Counted from the stretch's first letter, positions 44,278 through 55,968 are shown. The stretch is DNA of 64,000 nucleotides from Malus domestica (GCF_042453785.1 NC_091674.1:6812001-6876000), one strand, 5' to 3'. Notes: generated by a model not told the origin, from the sequence alone. Numbers and translations: made by a program.

Positions 44278-45862
44278 AAAACCCTTCTTACGGCAACACA
44301 GAAGATCGCCATTGCTACTTCTTCTTCTTTATCTTCCACTCTCTTCTCTCACCCTCCAAACCCAACATTCATCGCCACCCTTTCTCTTCTCTCACCCACC
44401 ACAACCCGCCATCTCCACCATCACCGCACCTGGTAAGTGAGTTCTCTCGCATCCTCAGCGACCATAGGAACTCTCACCACGACTTGGAGCTCTCCCTCAA
44501 CGCTCTGTCTACCCAAATCTCCACAGACTTGGTTGAGCAAGTTCTGAAACGCCGCAAAAATCTTGGGCTTTCTGCACACAGGTTCATTCTTTGGGCTAAA
44601 ACAATTCCGAGTTTTCGACATAGTGCTGAAAGCTATCACATTTTGATTGACATTTTAGGAAGTAGCAAGCAATATGCTGTGTTGTGGGATTTCCTCATAG
44701 AAGTGAGAGAATCCAAGTGTTGTGATATTGGCCCGGAAATTTTTTGGCTTATTTTTCAGGTTTATAGTAGAGCTAATTTGCCTCGCGATGGCATTCGAGC
44801 TTTAAATCGAATGGTTGAGTTTATTAAGCCCAGTGTTCATGATCTTGATCAGCTTCTTTACAAATTATGTAAAAGAAAGCATGTCAAGTATACCCATGAA
44901 TTTTTTGATAAAGTTAAGATTGGGTTTCAGTTGAATGCGAAAACTTATAGTATTTTTTTATGAGAGATTGGGGAGACGTTGGTGATTCAGATGAAGCACG
45001 TAAGTTGTTTGATGAAATGACTGAACGAGGATGTTTGGTTGATGTGCCTGCGTATGATAGTTATTTGGAGGCTCTATGTAAAGGTGGGAAAGTTGACGAG
45101 GCGTATAAGATATTTCAGGAGATGGGTTCGAATGGAGTTGAACCGGATGCTTGTACCTATTCGATTTTCATTCGTACTTATTGTGAGGTGGATGATATTC
45201 ATTCAGTTTTTAGGGTGCTTGATAGGATGAGGAGATATAATATTTTGCCCAATGTGTATACTTACAATTGTGTTATCAAGAAATTGTGTAAGAACGAAAA
45301 GGTGGAAGAGGCTTACCAACTTTTGGATGAAATGATTGAGAGGGGTGTTATGCCGGATACATGGAGTTACAATGCAATCCAGGCTTATCATTGTGATCAC
45401 TGCGAGGTTAATGGGTCTTTCAGGCTGTTATCTAGAATGGAAAAAGACAACTGCATGCCCGATCGACATACTTACAATATGGTGCTTAAGTTGCTAATCA
45501 GGATAGGAAGATTTGATAGGGCAACTGAAGTTTGGGATAGTATGAGGAAGAGAGGATTTTATCCTTATGTTTCAACATACTCTGTCATGATTCATGGCTT
45601 ATGCAAGAAGAAACGTAAACTAGAGGAGGCTTGTAAATACTTTGAGATAATGATTGATGAAGGTATACCACCATACTTTTCTACTGTTGAGATGCTAAGT
45701 AACCGGAGTAGGGGTTTAGGGCTCCTCGACCATATTGAGATACTTGCAAGTAAGATGGAACAAAGCATTTCTTGCTTAATACAAGAGTTGGCAAACTTGA
45801 TGAGAGATAATAAAGCTTATATAGCATCGAGAAGTGTAGAGAGTGACTTTGAAAGCGACTGA
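44278..45862 (+). pseudogene. PPR protein gene copy (P-type, mitochondrial-type), frameshifted
   Basis: Coding similarity runs continuously but in three registers: to about 44433, about 44430-44963 (FSRILSDHRNSHHDLELSLN, QISTDLVEQVLKRRKNLGL, HRFILWAKTIPSFRHSAESY), and 44960-45862 after a 7-T run. The last part has six 35-residue P-type PPR motifs, for example VPAYDSYLEALCKGGKVDEA, VYTYNCVIKKLCKNEKVEEA and STYSVMIHGLCKKKRKLEEA, then a tail ending SRSVESDFESD. It looks like the At1g52640 group (assignment from memory). Repeat number and order seem complete, so nearly the whole gene was copied. The T-run shift could be an assembly error; the first shift is not in a homopolymer. It begins about 150 bp inside the Harbinger terminus. 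Confidence 0.75.
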
Positions 45863-46480
45863 TGAACCAAAGGTCGTGTATCAGATGGATTGTAAGGTGT
45901 AGTCCCGTCCTGACCTTACCATGTCTCAATTTGTCTATTAATATAGGTATCTTACTCTTGCATGTCTATTTGTATAGGCATGCTCAATGAAACTTTTGTT
46001 ACTTGGTATGTAAACTATTGTTGCTGTTATGCTTTGGTGGTCAGTCTTACAGCCTGCTGGCAGTTATGAATCTTCCATGATATTTTGCTACAGCTCCATT
46101 CGAATTTTCAGCACAAACCCATCAAATTTTATTATGCAAATTGCAAAACCCACACCCCAAATCAATTTTTAGTCCCTAATTTTGGTCCTTTCAATTGTGG
46201 GTTGTTGTTGTGGGAGTTGAGGTTCTGCAAACATTAGAATTGGCCGTGTTTCGAAGGACACCCCTCTAAATTTTCCCCATTGCATTGCGTGGCAAACAAC
46301 ACGCACATGAGAAATGTTGAAAAATATATAAGTTTAATGATCATGCATATCGTAAACGTTTTAGGGTTTAATCATTCAGAACTTAAACAAAGAAAATGAA
46401 ATATGCATAACTTAAACATGAAATATCCGAAATCAAACATTCGTCCCGACTTAAAAAACAAATAATGTCTTGCTAAAGCA
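45863..46480. other. 3' flank of the PPR copy and spacer
   Basis: Non-coding. May include the PPR 3' untranslated region. No other gene seen. Confidence 0.4.
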
Positions 46481-46548
46481 ATAATGAAAACACTAGAAGT
46501 TGATAAAGTTCATCATACTAAAACCACAAATACTAAAACCCCAAATGC

Positions 46549-47481
46549 TCAAAGGCTTTCCATAAACACTTTAATGAAATCTGGCTTCTGTGAGTCATCC
46601 AAGGTAGTCCAAATACCCATCAGATCGGTATCTTTCACTAACTTCATTGAAATTCTTAGCACCTGATCATATGGAAGACCCATGGCCTGAAGCTCTGAAG
46701 GTAGTCTAGCTTTCGCTTCTCTGAAAGTAAAACTTTCACCTAATTTCTTCATTTCAGTAACAACTTTATTCCAACCTTCACTGATAACAGATACAATGTT
46801 TGCATCACCATCATTCCTACTCCTCTTCCTCTTCCTCTTCCTAACAAGTTGAGATGCGCTAGATGTAGCAACAGAAGGAGATAGGGTAGGTGAATGTGGA
46901 GGCATCTCGGAAGTCTCACAATCCTCACTTTCCAAACCCATATTTTCAATTGCATCTGCAGCTGATTCAGCCATACTACCTGTGGCTCGGTCTCTCCCAA
47001 ACATCGTATATAACTGAGGATACAACGGGAATGGCTTATTTGGTTTGCAAGATGCATTGGGATGTTTTTACAATAAGAACCCAAAGAAATCAAGGTTAAT
47101 ACTTTCAAAGCATCTAATTGATAAAGAATAAGAAAAAAAATTTACCTTCACCCAATCTTGTAGTATTTCGTCATTATCCACAACAACACATTTTTTCTCA
47201 TCATCCCAACCAAATCCAGATGTATTCATCATGTCATATGCAGATGAATACTTTTCTTTCAGACGCTTCAATTTGTTTTGTATATCCTTCGGCTCTATAT
47301 TAATGCCAGGAATCTGTTCCCTCATCTTGGAGGCAACCATTACAAAAGTACCAGCCTTAAAACTGCCGATCTCACACCCAACACCATCAGCAACCATCTT
47401 CTCGAGGATGGTAAGTAGTACATCCTCCTCATGATCAATCCAATTACGTGAGGTGGCCATATAATCTATCAAAGAAGCCAT
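46549..47481 (-). pseudogene. PIF/Harbinger Myb/SANT-like DNA-binding protein
   Basis: Exon 1, 47481-47146, starts MASLIDYMATSRNWIDHEED and holds the trihelix-like Trp-rich domain ending ILQDWVK before a GT donor. Exon 2, about 47067-46549, resumes with NKPFPLYPQLYTMFGRDRAT, a nuclear-signal-like RKRKRKRSRN and a C-terminal helix region ending DFIKVFMESL. Just before exon 2 the expected AG acceptor reads AA, so splicing is probably lost. Family knowledge: this protein partners the DDE nuclease in binding transposon ends. Confidence 0.7.
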
Positions 47482-47489
47482 ATATTACA

Positions 47490-48026
47490 TAAGTAACACA
47501 AATAAACATAGCTATAATGAATAGAAAACCACATTCATGTATTGTTGTTTCCATTGAAATCTTTAAATTAGAAACACAATCAAATGACAATGACTAAATT
47601 TATATTAGTTGTACTAATCAATTACCAAATCAAAATTATTTATTAGCTGTACAAATTGAAAGCCACCAAATTAACGAATGGGGTTTTGCAGAAAAGCTTC
47701 CAGCTTTCTCAAATTTCCCTAAAAATGCATAGATCTATGTCCCTAAAAATGCATACCTTTTGAGGAATGCAGGAAGCCATAAAATCCTCAAAGGTCTTAT
47801 AAAATCCTAACTAACTACACCCTAATTTTAAAATTTATTAAAATTTAGTAACACAAATAAACATATCAAAGAAGCCATAACATCCAAATAACTCCCAATT
47901 ACCACATTACAATAACAAACATCTCAATAGTCTTGATGTTACGAATTTTCAAGCCAATTACAACAACTACATTGAGTCCACATCTCAATAAAAGACAATT
48001 ACAACAACTACCATGTCAACCAATTT
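47490..48026. other. spacer between the two Harbinger genes
   Basis: AT-rich, non-coding. Contains short direct repeats of ctcaataa and acaattacaacaacta near 47985-48015. Confidence 0.4.
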
Positions 48027-49293
48027 TCAAGCCCTCATTCCTCTCCACTCATCATATATTTCTCTTGCAAGATCATCCCTCCATTGAGTCCATATCTGGC
48101 TTGACTCAACGGTTTCAATGTAGGCTAATACTTCTGGTAAATCTTCCCCTATAGGTAATTCATCAAATGCAAGCCTTTCATTTTCCTCAGGATCAACCAC
48201 CATATACATTCTGATAAAATTATGAAGTAAACTACATGCGGTGATCATTTGTCCCTGAATCTTGATTGGATAGTGGGAATGACTTCGTAAGATAGCCCAA
48301 CGTCGTTTGAGGAGACAAAAACATCTCTCAATAACATTCCTAGCACGTGAGTGTTTCATATTAAAATATTCTTCATGATTTCTAGGTGCACGTGAATTGT
48401 CTTCCCACTCTTGCAAATGGTATCTAGTGCCTCTATACAGTGCTAGAAAACCCTCACCATTAGTATATCCCAAATCAACCAAATAGTATGCACCTATATT
48501 AGTTGATAATAAATTTTAGTTGTTGGCCAACAAAGGTAAGGAAAGATACTAGGTGCTTGTCTATCTTACGAGTTGGGACCTTGAGGCCATTAACTCTAGT
48601 AACAGCGTCACCAAGAACTCTCGAATCAATAGTTGATCCCTCCCAACTGGATAACACATATACGAATTTGAGGTCATGTGTGCATACGCCTAACACATTA
48701 GTTGCTATATGACCTTTCCTTGTTCTATATCTTGGTCTATCAACATCAGGCACAGTGACCCCTATGTATGTTCCATCTAGCGCTCCTAAGTAACCCTAGA
48801 CAAAAGAAAAACTTATTTTAATTAGCAACTACAAATAATAATGTTATTAATGATTTTACTATGATGATTACCTTAAAGCATTTCTATCTCGATTCCGTGC
48901 AATCCTCTGGGATAGGGGTTGGTTTTGCAAACAACACATCTTGCAAACTGAGCAACGCATGCAATACGTTTCACCAGACCTAATGAATCTAACTTGCATT
49001 GACCTATTTTTATTGTGGTGGGCTAATATGTTAACAAAAGTAGCTACTATCTCCTCTATTGTAACATGACCATCATCTACCAATCCACCACGAGTTTGTA
49101 GTAAATCACATAAAACTGGAAATGCATTCCTATCCATTCACAGCTCCCACAAGCATTGAGTATCACTCAATCGCGTGATACGGTTTATTTCCTCTCTCCT
49201 AACATGAAGTCTAACAAATGTCCTCTGCTCTAAACTAGCTATTTCCTGTTGTCTCCTTTGTTGTTGTCTATACCTCAACAATTGTGCATTCAT
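48027..49293 (-). pseudogene. PIF/Harbinger DDE transposase
   Basis: Modelled exons on the minus strand: 49293-48872, 48795-48570 and 48493-48027, with GT-AG borders. The N-terminus MNAQLLRYRQQQRRQQEIAS leads to MDRNAFPVLCDLLQTRGGLV, with a TGA in place of a sense codon directly before MDRNAF. A frameshift follows near LSLQDVLFAKPTPIPEDC, and a TAG stands for Trp just before exon 2. The catalytic residues survive: Asp in [13 protein letters not shown], Asp in YYLVDLGYTNGEGF and Glu in RNVIERCFCLLKRRWAILR. Inactive as read. Confidence 0.8.
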
Positions 49294-49299
49294 AGTAAA

Positions 49300-52200
49300 G
49301 ACTTATGCCATTATAATCCAAATGTTCAAAAGAACAAAGAATTGAGTCTCATATTCATCCATACCTTCACATGCAAAAAACCAACACAGGAATGAATGGA
49401 GCATCAACATACGCTAAATTCATTTTACATACTTGGACTTGGTAAAATTAAGCAAACACAAACAAGAGCTTCAACATGAAAAAAACCCTAGAAACCATCA
49501 CAGAGCAAAGCACAGCAGGTATATAAACTTGAAAGTGATTTTAAGAAAGAATCAATCATGCAGGAAAGAATCAATCACGCAGGCTAAACGTTAGTCTATT
49601 GAAGACTCATCAAATTGTGGAGGTAATAATGATAATATAATGTATAATAAAAGGCAAGGCCCAACAACCTATACAATTCAAAATAGTTCACTTGGAGGGT
49701 TTGGTTTAGACTAATGAAGTAAGTCATTGAAATTAAAGGAAGTAATAATATATAATGTTTATGGACGTTGCTTTCTTAGCTTTAAACCATTGAGCTATAT
49801 GATCATCATGAACTCACATGCTCAGTGAGAAATTTGACAACAAGGTCCCACACTTTTTGCAAGGGTAATGGTCTACTCAACAACATATCAAATTTTCTCT
49901 AACTTCAATTTCTATTCACTTTTCCATCCATCTAAATAATTATGAACAAATAAAATCGATAATAAAATTTTGATCAAAACAAGAAATGGGAATGCCATAG
50001 TAAGCTGTATAAATGCAACCTACTACTTATCTGTCTTCTATAGCAGACAGATTAGAACACATAAACCAGCAACTATTAAAAGATTTAGTAATAAGCAACC
50101 CAGTTCATGCAAACTACAAGATAGAATAGGTGTATATTAATTTTACAGGCATAAAATGAATTAAAAGCAGTGCTGGCCGCAAAGAACATTAACTTGGAAA
50201 AGGGAATTGATAACTGAGCTTTAGTTGGAACACAGGAATCATGGGTGTATATAACGAGGGAAACATAACTGGGGCAATTCATATCTGTACAACCCTGCAT
50301 GACCCCATCCTAAACATGTATAGCATTCCAAACCCAAACTGTGCCGGTATTTATAACAAATAAAAAGTACCCATGTATGGAAAGGAAGAAAATAGAAGGG
50401 AGATGGAGTGAAACCTTGAGCAATTTAAGCACGCCGCTTTTCTTTGGTTGACTCTTGATAAGCCTGTTATAGATAACAAACTAAGTTTCTGAGAACAAGT
50501 AACATCTTACACAAAAGAGAATAAATAAGATACTGATTGCATAACCAAAAAGTTGACATGAGATTTATATTCACATATCTAGCTCAGTTCCTTCTGCGTG
50601 GGGTTAAGGTTTTACGATTAATCAAATATGCACTTCTCAAAACCTAAAAATCATTTCTAAATAATGAATAAATATAGCAACAGTAATATGGAACTACACC
50701 AAAAGCAAAACATAAAATTTCCAAATGAATGTTCATGTTTCCTTGAGACCTCATTTGTGATGAGTCAGAGATGGTTCTTGTAGAATGTTACAACCCCTTA
50801 GAATTCAAAACTAAATATTAGGCTTTCTAACCAAGTTAGTGGTATTTCCATACAATTTATGAATTGATTCTGAAGCCTTCTTCTTTTATAGCTTCCTCAT
50901 ATACATAGATAACTTTTATGTCTTCCTTTTTAACAATTTTGAAAAGAAAGCCAAAAAAAGAGTACAGTCAACCAACTTTGTGGAGTTTGTGTTAACAAAA
51001 GAGGTTCTTGGTTCAAAGGAAACATTTCCAGAAAGAGTTGAACTAGCAAACAAGTACTACCACTGCTACATAAGAATGGTTACCAGAAAAATATGAGAAA
51101 GAACAAAAAGTGCAATAAATACCGATATACAGCACCTGCAAGTTTCCTGTGCAAAATGTATGGTTGAAGTTCTTCTTTTACAGGATCAACTTTCAACAGA
51201 CCCTTCACATTAACCCCTTGACGCATTAAGAGTGCTGCAGAAAGAATGAGAAACAACATACGTGAGATTTTGCTTGGTTATGATCACAAGAACAATATAT
51301 GTTGCAAGCAAGAACAAGAAAAAGAAATAGAAAAAGAAAAATCAAAATCAAAATAGGATAACCAAAATGGACGGCCGCTGTGATTGTTATGTTTAGGATG
51401 TGAAAGGTGTAACTTCAAGAAATTCACCAACAAGGAAATCTATTAGTCATCAAGATTGTGTTCACAAGTGCCTTTGAAACCAATATATAAGAATAAAGCA
51501 TCATTAAGGCTCCAAGACATAAAATTGGAACTCCATTTTTAGTACCCTTTGATGTTTTAAGCTTTCACATTCATAACTACTAACCCCACCTAGAAGCTCA
51601 TAAAACAATCACGGGTCTCCTGGGAAGTAATGACAGGATTCCAAGTGACAAAAAGTTGGGAAAAAACTTGCAAATCCCATGTATGCTCGTCTCTCCCATA
51701 TCATGTAATGAGAGAGATAGAGAAAGGTTTACAAAAATGTTACATGGGTGTTTATCTCAAAAAGTTATTGCGTTTTTGCTCAACCGGATCCAAATACAAT
51801 GCAGAAGCAAGATACAAGACTACACAGAGAACATCAAAAGCATATGACAATTCCATAACACACAATTCTAGCATCATCACTTATGCCATTGTGCTCGAGT
51901 TTATCCAAGTAGCTCATAAATAACTGTTGTTTTGAAGCAACTTGGTAAAGACTTGCATGCATTTTCATAATTTCTAGACCAAACCCAATTTCTGTTTCTG
52001 TTTCAATAAGCATGTAATCTACCATCAACATAAAACCACACAAAACATTATATTCCCAATCAAATTATATTAACTTGCTAAACATCCTCAAAATATAGAT
52101 TCCCTTGCATCACTCATCAAGTATTACTAGAATTTCTACCCTAAAAGTGCCTAACACCAGACCTTCATGCATCTGCAACCTCATAATGAAACATTCTACA

Positions 52201-52560
52201 ATGCAAAAATGCCAATGACAGCAATCCATAGCACGCACCCTCTCTCAATTTAGCATCAATTTCCACATAAAGTAAAGAAATATCGGACAATCATCAAACA
52301 AAAGAGAACCAACCTCTAAAAAACCCCCATTAGTAATGTGTTCTCAACTCACATATATCCCTAGACAATGTTAAAGTCAGAAGTTCGCACATAAACAATG
52401 AAACAGAGAACGAACTACCTCTTGATACAAAAGATAATAACATCAAATGAAAACAATTCCATGACACCAACAAACATTGCAAACCACATGTTTAAAATAT
52501 TAAGGGCTGCAAATTTGAAGAATTATTGATATGCAATGAATACCCAAAAGTCTAAATGCA
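49300..52560. other. long non-coding part of the Harbinger element
   Basis: More than 3 kb with no protein recognised. AT-rich, with one exon-like block (51136-51234, minus). It could be a long 5' region of the transposase gene, or captured host intron-exon sequence. Confidence 0.4.
51136..51234 (-). pseudogene. exon-like block of unknown gene inside the Harbinger element
   Basis: On the minus strand it is preceded by a tttctgcag acceptor and followed by gcag|gtgctg, a good donor. One frame is open throughout: LLMRQGVNVKGLLKVDPVKE then ELQPYILHRKLA. A second possible exon near 50415-50465 has weaker borders. I do not recognise the protein. The combination of splice-site quality and codon-like composition suggests a captured host exon. 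It may equally be chance. Confidence 0.3.
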
Positions 52561-52564
52561 AAGC

Positions 52565-52800
52565 TGAAGATGCTACGGAAGAGGATGAGGAGGAAGGTTC
52601 GCAGAGCTGCTACACGGAAGAGTTGCAAAAGGGAGATTCATAGTTGCTACATGGAAGAGGACGAGGAGGAAGGTTGCAAAAGGAAGATGCAGAGGTGAAG
52701 AGGCTAGACGGAAGAATACACATAAGAAGATGAGGAAGAAGGTTACGAAGGGGAGATGCAGAGGTAGGTTCACAACGGCTGAGAAGAAGATAAGATAGTT
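52565..52800. repeat. degenerate GAGGAAGG-type repeat near the Harbinger right end
   Basis: Three or four imperfect units of about 50-60 bp sharing ggaagaggatgaggaggaag, ggttgcaaaagg and gagatgcagaggt. Low complexity. Minus-strand frames here are Leu/Phe/Pro-rich artefacts. Confidence 0.6.
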
Positions 52801-53257
52801 TTTAGGGTTTGTTGTATGATTTTGATGATGTAAATTTTGAAAAAGACAAGGGGCATTTTTGTCTTAAAATGTTGTAAATATCTGTCCCACGGACGTGGAA
52901 CAAGCCGTTCCACGGGGGGGGGGGAGCTGGAACAAAAAATCATCAAAAACTTGTCCCGTGGAACGAGGCACTCCACTCATTTTAGCGCACCAAACGTGGG
53001 ACGGAACGCCTCGTTCCACTCTGTTCCGTCCCGTCCCGCGTACCAAACGCACCACTAAGGAACAATGTACTCCATTTTTGGTTCTTTGAGTTATGTGCAA
53101 AATCTCAGCTCACTGAGCTTTTCAATTTCTTGGTGAAATTCATACAAAAACTATACCAAGTTAACCCAAAAATCACTACAAACACTAATATGGCTTCACA
53201 ACTTGGTTTAAGTTGAATATAAAGGGGTGGATTTGTGAAAGGTTCTCTGAGTTTTAA

Positions 53258-53466
53258 ATGAAGAACTCAAGTGAATCGAGCTGCAAGATGTCTGGATTTG
53301 GTGCTGAGTTTCGAGCTTTAGTCTTCAATGACATCAACTATGAGATTTGGTGCATCAAGATGAAGGCAATCTTTAAATCCCACACTCAGTGAAATTTTTT
53401 TGAAGAAGGATTTGTGTTTCCCTCAAATGAGAAGTTAATGAATGGGAAGCAACTTCTTGTTGCTTA
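53258..53466 (+). pseudogene. retrotransposon gag fragment (copia UBN2-like)
   Basis: From ATG 53258 the frame reads KMSGFGAEFRALVFNDINYE, IWCIKMKAIFKSHTQ, then a TGA (53390-53392), then NFFEEGFVFPSNEKLM. The pattern of F-N-G-x-NY-x-x-W-x-x-KM and W-x-x-V-E-E-G-F is the N-terminus of copia gag. The TGA falls where Trp is usual. No protease or pol follows. An isolated scrap next to the Harbinger edge. Confidence 0.6.
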
Positions 53467-53499
53467 AGATCTAGTTGTTTACGATCAAGGTTCTAAATG

Positions 53500-53600
53500 A
53501 TACTAGGCGCTAGTTTGGCGGTATACTGGGGCCTAGCGCCTAGACGGGGTCTGGGTGGACTAGACGAGGAGGTCTTAGGTAGACTAGATGGATTTAAATA
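53500..53600 (+). repeat. ctaggcgct-rich short repeat
   Basis: Contains actaggcgctagtttggcgg, gcctagcgcctagacggggt and tagacgagg blocks, short inverted motifs of GCGCTAG type. Likely part of a small dispersed repeat. Confidence 0.4.
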
Positions 53601-53879
53601 AATTTATTATATATTATATACGTTAACTAAATAATATGTTATTTTTGGAAAAAATAATTTGTATGTGTGTGTGTATTGTTAAAGGTGTAAATACATAATT
53701 ATATAAAAAAAGAATAATAAGACAAAGCAAAAATTAGATAAAATATGGGTTAAGAGAGAAAAGATATGAGGGAATATAAAAATAAAAGAAACGATAGCGG
53801 GACCATTGAAAAGAAACCATGCAAAAACTAAAATAACGATGGTGGGACCATATTAAAAGAATTAAAGAAGTTGTCCATT

Positions 53880-54600
53880 TAAAATGAAAAGGAAGATGGT
53901 GGGATTCCCCTTCCCTGATACCCACCCGCCACCATCCCTTTTCCTTGTCCCCTTCCCCAAAACCCCCAAACAATCCTCCCTCCATTCTCTCTCCATTCAA
54001 AATTCCACCATAACCTTTTTTTTTTGCCGAACCACCATAACCCATTTCACTGTAACAATCATTATTCTCAACAAAAATTCCACTATAACCCATTTCACCA
54101 AATCACCAAATAAGCAGAAAAGAGACAAGAAAATCTTCAGAGAAACTTATATCCTCAGGAAAAGATCTTGACTTATACATTGGATCAAATAGGTGGGATG
54201 CACGAACACCAGAAAGAAATCTCTGTAGAAAAAATTGCAATCTTGAACCCAGATGAGCACGTGGAAGAATAGGGATCAAACAGCCTCTCGATTTCGTCGA
54301 TCATTGGCTGCATTATGAAATCAACTTCTCTAACGATGGGTCGGCCTGTGCGTGCGCCAAGCTCTCATCCAGATCGAGAAACTCCATCATCTTCTCTGGA
54401 GAGACAGCGGCGTAAGTGATGGCTCGAACAAGAGCTTGTGGCAAACCGGGTTTCCTGATCCAGGTTCGCATTCTGGGTGTTGGCCACAAAGAGAGAAGGG
54501 ATGGAGGGTTGTTTGGGGGTTTTTGTGGAAGGGGACAGGGAAAAGGGATGGTGGCGGGTGGGTATCAAGGATGAGGAAGGTGGAGTGGGTGAGGGGCAGG
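53880..54600. repeat. foldback repeat with arms of about 110 bp
   Basis: The left arm, about 53890-54000 (gatacccacccgccaccatc, caaaacccccaaacaatcct), is the approximate inverse of the right arm, about 54480-54575 (aggttgtttgggggttttt-type text, gatggtggcgggtgggtatc). The unit joins the dispersed repeat end at 54655-54866, so together they may form one non-autonomous transposon. The loop (54200-54420) includes minus-strand reading KMMEFLDLDESLAHAQADPS, possibly captured coding sequence. Confidence 0.55.
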
Positions 54601-54654
54601 ATAAAGATTAGCCAATTATTTTTTAATTTTTTCTATTTAATTTTTTTTTTAATA

Positions 54655-54866
54655 TTTAGGTGGGCCCATATTGACTCGTGGCGCCCAATCATTGTCCACA
54701 TGGATGTCACGTCACCATTTAACGACATATTTAATAGAAACCTTAACGGATGTATGAAAGTGTCCCAAAATTATGACTTTAGGTACCACTCTGGGACGAA
54801 AAAAACTTCATGTACCGAATGTTCAAAACCAAGAAACTCTAGGATAGTAAACTGAGATTAACCCTT
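54655..54866. repeat. dispersed repeat end, second copy at 330-570
   Basis: Shares cgtggcgcccaatcatt, cttaacggatgtatga, gtgtcccaaaatt and tttaggta blocks with 330-570 in the same orientation. Confidence 0.6.
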
Positions 54867-55534
54867 ATTTTTAATATGAAAATTGTTAATTATTTTTGCC
54901 TTCAAGTGTCTGGTATTTAAGCAGTCACTTCACGTGTTATAAATAAGTGGAAAGACATAATAGTATATCATTTTCTTGTATTATGACATGTTAAATACCA
55001 CTTGAATACTCGTCACTTGGAAAAATATCTCTGCAAAGTGTAAACGTGGTTTTCAAAATTGGCCACAATATGTCAATTTTATCATTATATACACCCTTAT
55101 GTTTAAAATCACAATCAACTTAAACTTGTCTCTGGTTGAAGTTGGAATTGGAATCGTATTTTAAAGTTTAGAAGTTGTTATACTATTTTTTCGTTAACAA
55201 ATATTTTATTTAATTAACTTAAGATTTTATAGAATTAGTTAAAATATGATTTAACTATATTTATTCTAAAAATATGAACTAAAAAGCAGATTTTATATTT
55301 AAAAAAAAGGTACCAGTGCAATGCATTCACTAATGCAATGATCTTTTTATTACGAAGATATTTTATATTGCAAAACAACTCATGTGCGGTTAACGCACAA
55401 AAACAAGACAAGGATAGAAACCCTTATAGTAGATTAGAGTTCATTCATTTATTCTTTTTCAAAAAAACAAAACAAAAAAAAGGTCATTTGTTCACATGCA
55501 TGCATCCAAATACGTATGTTAATTTTTGTATGAC
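54867..55534. other. intergenic, 3' of the defensin gene
   Basis: AT-rich, no gene recognised. Part may be the defensin 3' untranslated region. Confidence 0.4.
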
Positions 55535-55968
55535 TTAACATTTTTTAGTGCATACACATCTCATCCGAAAGCCAGTACATTTGCCTCCCATAAATCCCTC
55601 TTTTTTGCATGTAGTTGCACAATTGCTTGACCTGAAGCAAATTCCATGGAATTTATGGCTTGGAGACTCACAGATCTTCGACGACTTCTCATTCTTCGAT
55701 GACTTTTCTTTTGTCTTCCCCTCAGCAACCATTGGACCCGTTCCTGCCAAAACATGCATCTCTATATCAACCCATAAAATCTTGGTTTTCTTTTTCATCA
55801 CCGGGAGAATGAGTATTCAAACTCAAAACTTCTTTCAATATATATAAATTTTATTTCTTTGTTAGGCATAAAGATGAAGTTAAGATGAGGAAAGAGAAAG
55901 ATACCAATAGTCACCAGAAGGAGGAGGAGGATGAAGACAGTTGAAAACAAACGCCTAGAATGTTCCAT
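55535..55968 (-). CDS. plant defensin with lysine/serine-rich spacer
   Basis: Two exons on the minus strand, 55968-55905 and 55743-55535, separated by a GT-AG intron of 161 bp, the usual defensin layout with the intron in the signal-peptide region. 90 residues. A hydrophobic signal peptide MEHSRRLFSTVFILLLLLVT is followed by GTGPMVAEGKTKEKSSKNEK, then a domain with eight cysteines: ICESPSHKFHGICFRSSNC, ATTCKKEGFMGGKCTG and RMRCVCTKKC. The Cys-stabilised alpha/beta features GXC and CXC are present. Family knowledge: secreted small antimicrobial or signalling proteins stabilised by four disulfides. Oddity: family members I know go straight from MVAEA to RTCES, whereas here about 15 extra Lys/Ser/Glu residues intervene, apparently by duplication of EKSSK. 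The copy is intact and has a good TATA box. Confidence 0.9.

Larger units (their letters stand above)
44119..53057 (-). mobile_element. PIF/Harbinger transposon, about 8.9 kb, carrying a PPR gene copy
   Basis: The left end (44122) starts ggtagcgtttggtatgcaga and the right end (53054) is its approximate inverse (cgcgtaccaaacgcacca). Both are followed inward by repeats of gggacgggacggaac. The 3-bp CTA flanks both sides (44119-44121, 53055-53057), as Harbinger elements duplicate 3 bp. Inside are the two proteins of the superfamily: a Myb/SANT-like DNA-binding protein and a DDE nuclease. Both are on the minus strand and damaged. A PPR gene copy sits between the left terminus and these genes. Two unrelated ends is the alternative, but shared internal motifs make one element likelier. 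Confidence 0.65.

Noticed and set aside
44032..44280. Upstream start for the PPR gene
   Set aside because: This part is the Harbinger terminus; the ggcgtttggtacgc-type repeats are not coding.
52573..52773. Leu/Phe/Pro-rich minus-strand frame resembling a membrane peptide
   Set aside because: It is the translation of degenerate 50-60 bp repeats. No gene context.
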